Assembly (NCBI GenBank): GCA_045541535.1
Contig: JAZQJG010000088.1
Location: forward strand, 1-8,356
Source of the DNA: Firm-08 sp045541535
GTDB lineage: Bacteria > Bacillota > Clostridia > Oscillospirales > QAKW01
Reading direction: 5' to 3'
DNA length: 8,356 nucleotides
Shown here: in pieces, positions 1 to 5,936 of the stretch
How the letters are laid out: every line of letters starts with the position of its first letter
Numbering within the stretch: the first letter of the stretch is position 1
Notes under the pieces: model-generated
Database searches by the model: none
Told to the model about the DNA's origin: nothing
The model's input: the letters and a program-made list of their open reading frames with translations, nothing else
Program-made: the position numbers and the translations under genes

Positions 1-60
1 TACGAAGTCAATGGCGCCGTTCTTGACGTACCAATCCTTCTTCTTCAGATCCTTGAAGAT
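1..60 (-). other. Start of SLH domain 1 of gene 1 (cut by window edge)
   Basis: The last 20 visible residues (1635-1654) differ from residues 534-553 of gene 2 at a single position (FKDL versus FTDL). At nucleotide level the 60 bases align to 6441-6500 with 7 mismatches. This identifies the anchor type even though the rest lies outside the window. Confidence 0.9.
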
Positions 61-3000
61 GGTGAGAGTGTCCACACCGGTGGTGGGGATCTTCTCGGTC
101 TTGGTTTCACCGCAGACGGTGCAGGTGAAGGTCTTAACGCCGGTTTCCGTTTTGGTGGGCTCTTTGGTGATCACACCATTGTCCCAAGCGTGGTTGCCGG
201 TGGCAGGAACGGCCAGACCGGTTTCCATGGTGATGCCGCAGGTGCCGCATACGGAGTGGCCAACGCCGGCAACACCGCAGGTGGGAGCAGTATCCACTAC
301 CAACTCGTCGGCTGCAACGTGCTCGCCGGTGGCGGGAATGGTCAGACCCTCTTCCATCGTCTTACCGCAAGCGGTACAATCCTTGTGACCGGTACCGGTG
401 GTGTTACAACCGGGAGCGGTATCAACGATGATCTCGCCGGCGGTATGCTCGGCTTCTTCATTTCTGGCGGTACAACCGTCAGTGGTACAAGCATAGTAGT
501 GGGTGGCATCGCCCTGGGTCAGGGTGGTGGCCCATACGTGCTCGCCGGTGGCAGGAATTACGAGACCCTCTTCAATGGTGGTGCCGCAATCCTTACATAC
601 GCTGTGACCGATACCGGTGGCGCAGCAGGTGGGAGCGGTATCAACTACCAAATTATCGGCAGGTGCGTGTTCACCGGTGGAAGGAACAACGATGTTATCC
701 TCAACCAAGGTGCCGCAAACGGTACAGTTCTTATGGCCTATACCGGTGGAAGCACAGCCGGGTTGCTCGTCAACGATGAGCTCGCCGGGGGTGTGAGCGC
801 CGGTAGCGGGAATCACGATACCGGTATTTACGGTTTCGCCGCAATCGGCACAAACCGTGTGACCGACACCGGGAGCGCCGCAGGTGGCGGGAGTGTCAGC
901 AACGATGTTTTCGGTGTCTTCATCATGCTCGCCGGTGGCGGGAATGATCAGGCCCTCTTCCAGAATCTCGCCGCAATCGGCGCAAACCTGATTACCTTCA
1001 CCTCTGGTGTTGCAGGTGGGAGGAGTGGTGGGAACCAGCTCTTCGGCAGGATTGTGTTCGCCGGTAGGATCGATAACGATATTGGTTTCAACCTCTTCCT
1101 CACAAACGGTACAAACCGTCTTACCTACACCGGCAGTGCCGCAGGTGGCGGGAGTAACAACGATCATCTCGCCGGGGATATGGTCGGCCTTGGGAATGAT
1201 CAGGCCCTCTTCCAGAGCCTCACCGCACCAGCCGCACAGAACGTTCTTAAGACCGGTGGCCTGGCAGGTAGCGGGAGTGATGATCTCGTCGATCAGTTCG
1301 CAATCTTCGTGATCGCATTCGGTGGTCAGTTCGACCATCTGGGTCAGAGTGTAATCGCCGCTCTTAACGGTCAGATATACAGTCTGGGGATGGGTGAAGG
1401 GAGTGTCAGCAGCCAGAACGGTCTTAACGTCTGCAGCATTTTCGCCCTCACCGGGAGTCAGGGTATAAACTTCCAGAATTTCAGCACCGGTACAGGCCTT
1501 GAACATGGAGGAGTTAGCTCCGCTGTTCTTGGTGATCTTGTACTCGTTCCGGTTGGCCCATCTTACAAATTCAAAGGCATCGTAACCATTGTCAACCAAG
1601 GAAGCAACCTTGTTGGTGGTGGTCTTTTCGATGTCCAGATAGTAAGTGGTAGGATCCTTGGTGAAGCCGACAGAGTTGGAGGACAGATAGGCTGCCTTCA
1701 GTTCTTCGCCTTCATAGTAACCGTAGAAGTTGTCATCAATGTTTACGGTGGCGCCGTAACCGTAAACATAGTTCTTGGAACGGGTGATAAAGACGTTGTC
1801 CTTGATCACGGAGTCATCGGTGTAAGCATTGGTGTTCTTGAAATCGCTGGTGTTGTAGTGAGCAATGATGTTACCGTCAAAACCGTCTCTGTAGAAATAG
1901 TTGCCGGTAACGGTGGCCTTGGTAAATTTCTCAGAACCGGTGGCCTCACCGTTCTGAATACCGTACAGGTAGCCGTAGCCGCCTTCAAAATAGTTATCCT
2001 TAACGATCAGTTCAGCGCCGTCGGGATAATAGTCGAAGTTAGCGTTGACAGTGGTGGTATCTCTCAGAGTGTAGAGAATACCGTCACGCTTGGAGTCCAT
2101 AATAACGTTGTTGCTGAAGTCTGCAAACAGACGTCTGGCATTGTATTTTACCTTGGAACCGTCGGTCAGAGAAACGTAAACGGTTCTGTGCTGAATCTGC
2201 GCAAAGTTGTCGTCATCCACGACGGCGCAGTCGGTCATGGAGAAGCGGTTGGCACGAACCAGAATCAAAGCGTCGGTGTTGTCCACGCCGCCGTCGGCCT
2301 TGGAGTAGTCAACGTCACCACCGTCAAAGTAGCAATCACGGATGGTGAAGTCACTGATACGAACGGACTTGTTATTGTCATAGCCGCCGCCGGCGATGGC
2401 CTGTCTGTTGTTGAACACACAGTTGTCAATGAGGTAGTGCTGCTGGTTGGAACCGAGCAGATTACTGGCGGAAGAGCAGCTCAGACCGGTTTTTCCGGCA
2501 AATACGATACCGTCGAATACGAAATGCAGGGAGTTGTCGGCTGCAGGGTTCAGAGAACCAAGCAGAACTGCCTCGGTTGCAGGATCGTAGGAACGGCCGT
2601 TCGCCATCTGTTTCTCTTTAGCGAGGTCGGCATCAAAGGGAGATACGCCCCACTGAGGACCAACGTAAGCTACGCTCTTACCCATACCCTGTGTCTTAAA
2701 GTCATAGGTGCCGGGGGTCAGAACGATCAGGTCGGTCATTCTGTTCTTATAGATATCATCGGCATTGTCAGCAACGCTGGGGTTGGTGGCATTACCGTAA
2801 GCGCAGTAGTCTGCGTTGGTGGCGGAAACGTCGGCGTGGCTGTTATCAATGTACTGATAGAAGCCGTTTTCCTTACCGTCGCCGCGAATCTTTGCCTTGT
2901 GAGCCATGATACCGGTGGTAGCATTGGTCTCGCCGGGCATATAGGTGGCGCCGTTGAAGGTGTAACCGCTTTCGCCATAGTCACCCTCGGGGTCAACGAT

Positions 3001-4962
3001 CAGGTATTCCTCGGGAGTGGTAACGCGATATTTAACGGTCAGGGTGGTGCCTGCCTCGGTCAAGGTAGCCTTGGCCCAGATGGTCTTACCGGCGGCAGGA
3101 TAGAGATCTGCCTGGGTGATCTTGTCCATCTTTTGGGTACAGGCCTCGTCCAGATACATACCCTCGTATACGATGGCATCGTCACCATATACCAGCAGGG
3201 TGTCAGGATCGAATTCAACGCCGTCCTTGAGCAGCAAGCTCAGAGAAGCGGCAATATAATCTCTGTCTTTTTGCTTGGCAGGGGTAGAACGCAGTTGGAA
3301 ATAGTTGTACAGAACGGCCGCATTTTCAGCGCCCAGCTCACGTACGGTGAACATCTCGCGGATGCCGCCCTTCATGGCAGCGGAAGCGTACAGGTCAGAC
3401 TGTACGGTCCAGTTAGCGGTCAGAGAGGATACCCAAGAAGCTCTCATGGGCAGAACGTTGCCCTGATTGTCGGCAAACAGGTTACCGGACAGGTCAAGCT
3501 GAGCATCGGCAGAGTTGAACAAATTGTCCTTGCCGGTGTTGGGAGCATAGAACACGTTGTTGAAAATGTTAAACTTATAGTACTTTTCAATGTTCACGCT
3601 GCCAACCTTCTGGTCAGCACTGCTTCCCTGAACAAAGATATAGTTCTTGTCACCAAAAACTTCGTCAGAGAAGTTGACATAGTTGCCCTGAATGTTCAGA
3701 GTAAAGCTGTCGGCCATATCCTGAGAGGAAATCGTGGGGAGCATAATGACGTCGCCGCCGCCGTGGGTATTGACGTCCATAAAGCTGTTATTCTTAATGT
3801 TAATGGCAGCTTCGTTGGCATTGTATTCCAAATAGCCGGCATTATCAACGGGGAAACGCAGGAAATGGTTGCTTTCCCAATCAACTGCAGCGTTGTTGGT
3901 AAAGTTGATCTGCGGGTTGGCAGCCAGCTCTTCACCGTAGAAATCGGCAGAAGCGGCAGATTGCTTGGTGGGATAGAGCTTGATGTGCCAGGCCTGGTTG
4001 TACTGATCGCTCTTGGCAATCTTACCACCGGTAAATACGTTACCGTCAAACTCAATCAGGTTACCGTACATATCCTGAGAAGAGGAGCCATCACCCTGAA
4101 TAAACTCAAAATAGTTGTCATAGAACTTGATGATGGACTGTCTGGCGTTGCCGCCGATGGCCAAGAACTGGTGGCCGGAGGGATTTTTGATGCCCAGAGC
4201 CAAGCAGTTTCTGAACTCAGTAGCCAGATAGGGGAAGGCTGCCGCAAACAGCTTGGCGCCGCCGGCAAAGGCAAAGCCGTCCCAAACAGCGTTTGCATGG
4301 GTGAATACGTAGGTGGTGGAGCTGAAAACGAACTCGGTGGCGCTGTCGGTGGTACGATCGTTGTTGATCACCTTGGCAGCTTCTTTAGAGGTCAGATAGT
4401 TGTCAGCTACGGGAGTCTTGCCGGCCTGGGGACCCAGCAGGGTCAGCTTGATCAGGTCGTCAAGGGTGATGTTTTCGTCAGCAGCGGGAGTCATATTGGA
4501 ATAGGCGCCCGCACCGCTGTCGGGGCTGGTAGCAGTGGTCTGCTTACCGGGAGCGAATACCAGTACTAATTCATCTTTATAGTACTCGGGATCGGAAGCC
4601 CAGTCGCTGGAATAAACCTGAGCGGCAGCCTGAGCAGCCTTAAAGTCAGCGAAGGTATTGACGTCCCAGGTCAAACGGTAGGTCTTACCGTTACCCCAGG
4701 TTTCACCGTCACCGTAGGTATACTCGAATTCATCGCCGTAGGCCAAATCGTCGGGATTTTCAGCCCAAGCGGTGTTCACAAAGTATACGTTTTCATCGGG
4801 AACGATGACGTCGCCGTCAGCTTCGCCGGTGATCTTGGCATAAGGATCAGCCGCAGGTTCGGGTGTGGTGGCGGAAGCGGGCAGCACGATGGCCGTCAGC
4901 ATGCTCACACACATCAAAACCGCCAGCAAAATACTTAAGCCGCGTCTTGCATTGTGTAACAT
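1..4962 (-). CDS. SLH-anchored, beta-helix surface protein with Cys-repeat stalk (3' end outside window)
   Basis: I translated this frame codon by codon: it is open without interruption for 1654 residues from ATG 4962-4960 to the window edge. Residues 1-31 are a signal peptide (RR near the N-terminus, hydrophobic core, ASA cleavage site at 29-31). Residues 280-498 and 844-1080 contain ladder motifs such as FDGNVF, IKNNSF, IQGNYV, VKDNYF and VTGNYF, typical of right-handed parallel beta-helices. About 540-740 and 1095-1210 are non-helical linkers. Residues 1216-1626 hold eight C-x9-C-x2-C units plus two variants. Residues 1635-1654 (FKDLKKKDWYVKNGAIDFV) begin an SLH domain, nearly identical to gene 2, so further SLH repeats are expected off the edge. 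SLH domains bind pyruvylated secondary wall polysaccharide. The head suggests adhesion or glycan contact, but no catalytic motif is visible and the ligand is unknown. The start is set by AAGGAG 9 nt upstream and by the signal peptide. Confidence 0.96.
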   Translation of the reverse strand, partial: MLHNARRGLSILLAVLMCVSMLTAIVLPASATTPEPAADPYAKITGEADGDVIVPDENVYFVNTAWAENPDDLAYGDEFEYTYGDGETWGNGKTYRLTWDVNTFADFKAAQAAAQVYSSDWASDPEYYKDELVLVFAPGKQTTATSPDSGAGAYSNMTPAADENITLDDLIKLTLLGPQAGKTPVADNYLTSKEAAKVINNDRTTDSATEFVFSSTTYVFTHANAVWDGFAFAGGAKLFAAAFPYLATEFRNCLALGIKNPSGHQFLAIGGNARQSIIKFYDNYFEFIQGDGSSSQDMYGNLIEFDGNVFTGGKIAKSDQYNQAWHIKLYPTKQSAASADFYGEELAANPQINFTNNAAVDWESNHFLRFPVDNAGYLEYNANEAAINIKNNSFMDVNTHGGGDVIMLPTISSQDMADSFTLNIQGNYVNFSDEVFGDKNYIFVQGSSADQKVGSVNIEKYYKFNIFNNVFYAPNTGKDNLFNSADAQLDLSGNLFADNQGNVLPMRASWVSSLTANWTVQSDLYASAAMKGGIREMFTVRELGAENAAVLYNYFQLRSTPAKQKDRDYIAASLSLLLKDGVEFDPDTLLVYGDDAIVYEGMYLDEACTQKMDKITQADLYPAAGKTIWAKATLTEAGTTLTVKYRVTTPEEYLIVDPEGDYGESGYTFNGATYMPGETNATTGIMAHKAKIRGDGKENGFYQYIDNSHADVSATNADYCAYGNATNPSVADNADDIYKNRMTDLIVLTPGTYDFKTQGMGKSVAYVGPQWGVSPFDADLAKEKQMANGRSYDPATEAVLLGSLNPAADNSLHFVFDGIVFAGKTGLSCSSASNLLGSNQQHYLIDNCVFNNRQAIAGGGYDNNKSVRISDFTIRDCYFDGGDVDYSKADGGVDNTDALILVRANRFSMTDCAVVDDDNFAQIQHRTVYVSLTDGSKVKYNARRLFADFSNNVIMDSKRDGILYTLRDTTTVNANFDYYPDGAELIVKDNYFEGGYGYLYGIQNGEATGSEKFTKATVTGNYFYRDGFDGNIIAHYNTSDFKNTNAYTDDSVIKDNVFITRSKNYVYGYGATVNIDDNFYGYYEGEELKAAYLSSNSVGFTKDPTTYYLDIEKTTTNKVASLVDNGYDAFEFVRWANRNEYKITKNSGANSSMFKACTGAEILEVYTLTPGEGENAADVKTVLAADTPFTHPQTVYLTVKSGDYTLTQMVELTTECDHEDCELIDEIITPATCQATGLKNVLCGWCGEALEEGLIIPKADHIPGEMIVVTPATCGTAGVGKTVCTVCEEEVETNIVIDPTGEHNPAEELVPTTPPTCNTRGEGNQVCADCGEILEEGLIIPATGEHDEDTENIVADTPATCGAPGVGHTVCADCGETVNTGIVIPATGAHTPGELIVDEQPGCASTGIGHKNCTVCGTLVEDNIVVPSTGEHAPADNLVVDTAPTCCATGIGHSVCKDCGTTIEEGLVIPATGEHVWATTLTQGDATHYYACTTDGCTARNEEAEHTAGEIIVDTAPGCNTTGTGHKDCTACGKTMEEGLTIPATGEHVAADELVVDTAPTCGVAGVGHSVCGTCGITMETGLAVPATGNHAWDNGVITKEPTKTETGVKTFTCTVCGETKTEKIPTTGVDTLTIFKDLKKKDWYVKNGAIDFV
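85..1317 (-). repeat. Cys-repeat array in gene 1 (8 full units, 1 variant, 1 degenerate)
   Basis: Units of 41-44 residues have the pattern P-x-C-x9-C-x2-C-G/E, a V/I-rich strand, then ATGEH. First cysteines are at residues 1233, 1274, 1317, 1361, 1403, 1446, 1519 and 1562; in all eight the second and third Cys lie exactly 10 and 13 residues later. A His follows the last Cys after 15-17 residues. Between units six and seven sits a shorter variant (1475-1506) with HYYACTT-x-GC in place of the triplet. The last unit (1591-1626) has lost its first Cys but keeps TFTCTVCGE. At DNA level some units are close: a 21-nt exact match occurs at 320-340 and 926-946. Repeats of this kind are common in surface proteins of gut Firmicutes; I know of no established function. 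Confidence 0.9.
1723..2433 (-). other. Beta-helix block 2 of gene 1 (residues about 844-1080)
   Basis: A second ladder: LIDNCVFNN (844-852), FTIRDCYF (872-879), FSMTDCAVV (907-915), ADFSNNVIM (947-955), LIVKDNYFEGG (985-995), ATVTGNYFY (1016-1024), VIKDNVFI (1052-1059) and VNIDDNFYGY (1073-1082). It is preceded at about 744-774 by a LTPGTYDF strand and a VAYVGPQWG segment that could cap the helix. It is separate from block 1 by about 350 residues, so the protein appears to carry two solenoids in series. Confidence 0.65.
3469..4125 (-). other. Beta-helix block 1 of gene 1 (residues about 280-498)
   Basis: Seven rung-like motifs follow each other: FYDNYFEF (280-287), IEFDGNVF (303-310), INFTNNAAV (352-360), INIKNNSF (387-394), LNIQGNYVNF (422-431), FNIFNNVFYA (464-473) and LDLSGNLF (489-496). 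Alternating hydrophobics followed by an N-N or G-N turn and a buried aromatic is the usual signature of pectate-lyase-like parallel beta-helix coils. No lyase or hydrolase active-site set could be recognised. The fold call is inference from pattern. Confidence 0.65.
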
Positions 4963-4971
4963 TGCAAATCT

Positions 4972-4977
4972 CTCCTT
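4972..4977 (-). promoter_or_regulatory. Ribosome binding site of gene 1
   Basis: AAGGAG on the minus strand, 9 nt from ATG 4962. It settles the start; no competing in-frame start with a site lies nearby. Confidence 0.9.
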
Positions 4978-5025
4978 TTCCGGACCCATTATATTTTTGT
5001 AGATACGGGCCCAATTTACTATTCC

Positions 5026-5054
5026 ATTGTACACTATTTTTATAATAAAAACAA
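5026..5054 (-). promoter_or_regulatory. Sigma-A-like promoter of gene 1
   Basis: Minus-strand -35 TTGTTT (5054-5049), 17-nt spacer, -10 TACAAT (5031-5026). The spacer is very A/T-rich. The predicted start near 5019 gives a leader of about 57 nt carrying the ribosome binding site. GGGCCC and GGGTCC in this leader could pair as a 6-bp stem with a 19-nt loop. An alternative perfect TATAAT lies at 4993-4988 but has no good -35 at 17 nt and would leave almost no leader. Confidence 0.65.
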
Positions 5055-5096
5055 TCACCTTGCTTCAACTTCGAAACAAAAAACACCCCCGCTTTT

Positions 5097-5113
5097 TTGT
5101 GCAACTTGCACAA
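5097..5113. promoter_or_regulatory. 17-bp palindrome, possible operator
   Basis: TTGTGCAA-C-TTGCACAA is a perfect 8-1-8 inverted repeat. It lies between the leftward gene 1 promoter (5026-5054) and the rightward promoter (5129-5157), where a dimeric regulator could act on both. No regulator gene is in the window, so the role is inference from position and symmetry. Confidence 0.4.
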
Positions 5114-5128
5114 TGAATTTTCAAAGAT

Positions 5129-5157
5129 TTAACAATTTCGGACAAATTGTTTATAAT
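5129..5157 (+). promoter_or_regulatory. Rightward sigma-A-like promoter, divergent from gene 1
   Basis: TTAACA (5129-5134), 17-nt spacer, perfect TATAAT (5152-5157): 11 of 12 consensus bases, the best promoter in the window. An inverted repeat AACAATTT-cggac-AAATTGTT (5131-5151) overlaps the end of the -35 and fills the spacer, a common operator position. No + strand protein gene follows; the first terminator downstream is at 5523-5560. Confidence 0.6.
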
Positions 5158-5163
5158 TGTGAA

Positions 5164-5560
5164 CAACTTTGTGGAAAACCGAGGGGTGGTGCGGGAGTGG
5201 GTGCGGTTGGGACGGCCAGCGGGCCCAGAGTCCGTGCAAAACGAGGTCAGCGGTAGGAATTTTGACCCTCTTGTCATCAAAATTCCCGTGTCACTACGAA
5301 CGCCTCGCAGGGCGGCGGGGTCGTCTGCCTCCGTGCTCGCAGGTGCCGACAAAAAGCGGTTACTTTTTGTCATGGCACGCGGCACGGCACATCCTCCCTA
5401 TTCCCCAAAAATTTTCGTCTGCTTTTTTCCGAGTGTTCAAAAAGGATAGAACACTCGGCACAGACTGCCAAATTTTTGAGGTGCCCCGTAGCCGCCGCCA
5501 CCCGAGGTGTGTATTCTACCGCAAAAAGGTGCGATGCTTTTTAAGCATCGCACCTTTTTT
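5164..5560 (+). ncRNA. Hairpin-rich segment between promoter and terminator: candidate non-coding RNA
   Basis: About 395 nt lie between the predicted start of the 5129-5157 promoter and the T-run of the 5523-5559 hairpin. Stems seen: GGAC-GGCC pairing with GGCC and GTCC (5210-5233); GGAATTTTGA/TCAAAATTCC (5256-5286, 10 bp); GTGCC-GACAAAAAG pairing with CTTTTTGTC-at-GGCAC (5343-5378, 14 bp with one bulge); CCGAGTGTTC/GAACACTCGG (5429-5458, 10 bp). Open frames here lack ribosome binding sites and any recognisable domain. Lacking the conserved core motifs I would expect, it does not look like RNase P RNA or tmRNA. It could equally be a dispersed palindromic repeat cluster with fortuitous flanking signals. 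Confidence 0.28.
5523..5560. terminator. Bidirectional Rho-independent terminator
   Basis: A 17-bp perfect stem (5523-5539 with 5543-5559) and a 3-nt loop; T6 follows on the + strand and A5 leads, giving a T-run on the minus strand too. It would end the rightward transcript from 5164 and any leftward transcript through the SLH relics at 5570-5701. Confidence 0.85.
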
Positions 5561-5569
5561 GGATTTAGT

Positions 5570-5596
5570 TTATTTGTAAGCTTTTGCAAAGTTCAT
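5570..5596 (-). pseudogene. Relic A of an SLH gene 3' end
   Basis: The minus strand reads MNFAKAYK-stop, matching the last residues of gene 2 (MNFAKSYK-stop). The 27 nt differ from relic B at one base. The upstream sequence (5597-5659) is not SLH-like. Directly downstream is the 5523-5560 terminator, the arrangement expected at the true end of a gene. No start or ribosome binding site exists, so this is a fragment. Confidence 0.55.
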
Positions 5597-5659
5597 GCGG
5601 CGGCTGCCGCAGAGCAATCCGATCGCATCTTTCAGCACAATCGTCGCTGCTCGATGTTT

Positions 5660-5701
5660 TTATTTGTAAGTTTTTGCAAAGTTCATCATGATGGTGGCTA
5701 C
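5660..5701 (-). pseudogene. Relic B of an SLH gene 3' end
   Basis: The minus strand reads VATIMMNFAKTYK-stop, matching gene 2 residues 708-720 (VATIMMNFAKSYK) except for one residue. Similarity stops abruptly upstream of the Val codon, where gene 2 has the TRAE motif. The fragment is separate from gene 2, whose stop is at 5937, and shows that another SLH paralogue or a duplicated tail once lay here. Confidence 0.65.
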
Positions 5702-5706
5702 TTTGA

Positions 5707-5765
5707 GCAACTTCTTAAAATTGAGATGCCTCGCAGAGGCGTGTCAATTTTAGTTTAGAAGTTGC
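5707..5765. repeat. 59-nt near-perfect palindrome (REP-like hairpin)
   Basis: GCAACTTCT pairs with AGAAGTTGC at the ends. Inside, TAAAATTGA pairs with TCAATTTTA and GCCTC with GAGGC around a GCA loop; a GTTT bulge lies on the right arm. No T-run follows on either strand, so it is not a normal terminator. It abuts relic B. The 9-mer GCCTCGCAG in its centre also occurs at 5302-5310, hinting at a related element. Family is unknown to me. Confidence 0.6.
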
Positions 5766-5891
5766 CATGCGAAGAACGCCCAAGAGAGCAAGCGCGAATG
5801 TTCATCAGTTTCCTTTAAACGAACGAGTGCGCCGCTCGATTGGTTGCGGTCTACCGCCGGCGCGGAGCGCCGAGAAAAGTGTGGCAGAAAA
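5766..5891. other. Intergenic stretch without a recognisable gene
   Basis: GC-richer sequence between the palindrome and the gene 2 terminator. It contains a small hairpin CGGCGC-gga-GCGCCG (5858-5872). I see no start with a ribosome binding site, no similarity to SLH sequence and no promoter on either strand. Confidence 0.5.
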
Positions 5892-5925
5892 CAACAAGGG
5901 AACGCCCTAAAGCGTTCCCTTGTTG
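5892..5925 (-). terminator. Rho-independent terminator of gene 2
   Basis: A perfect 14-bp stem (5892-5905 with 5912-5925) and a 6-nt loop, followed on the minus strand by TTTTCTG. It begins 11 nt after the gene 2 stop codon and would make gene 2 a single-gene transcript. Confidence 0.9.
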
Positions 5926-5936
5926 AAAGCTAATGC

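Noticed and set aside
181..1300. Regularly spaced DNA repeats that might suggest a CRISPR array
   Set aside because: The period is about 126-132 nt, the copies diverge at third codon positions, and the repeats are in-frame protein units of gene 1.
190..4569. Long + strand open frame, Gly/Val-rich, 1459 codons
   Set aside because: Codon-aligned reverse of gene 1, which has a signal peptide, ribosome binding site, promoter and recognisable domains on the minus strand. The + frame has no ribosome binding site at its start and no recognisable domain.
4988..4993. Perfect minus-strand TATAAT close to gene 1
   Set aside because: No -35 at suitable spacing, and transcription would start almost at the ribosome binding site; the TTGTTT/TACAAT pair upstream is better placed.
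5159..5180. DnaA-box-like sequences (minus strand TTTTCCACA and TTGTTCACA)
   Set aside because: Only two boxes, one imperfect, with no dnaA, dnaN or other origin context and no A/T-rich unwinding array; likely chance in A/T-rich promoter DNA.
5429..5458. 10-bp hairpin considered as a terminator
   Set aside because: The T-run precedes rather than follows the stem on the + strand, and the minus strand has an A-run after it, so neither direction fits.
5065..5579. Overlapping open frames of 100-136 codons on both strands in the intergenic region
   Set aside because: No ribosome binding sites, atypical composition and no recognisable domains; several run across hairpins and into the terminator. 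Better explained by the structured non-coding segment.
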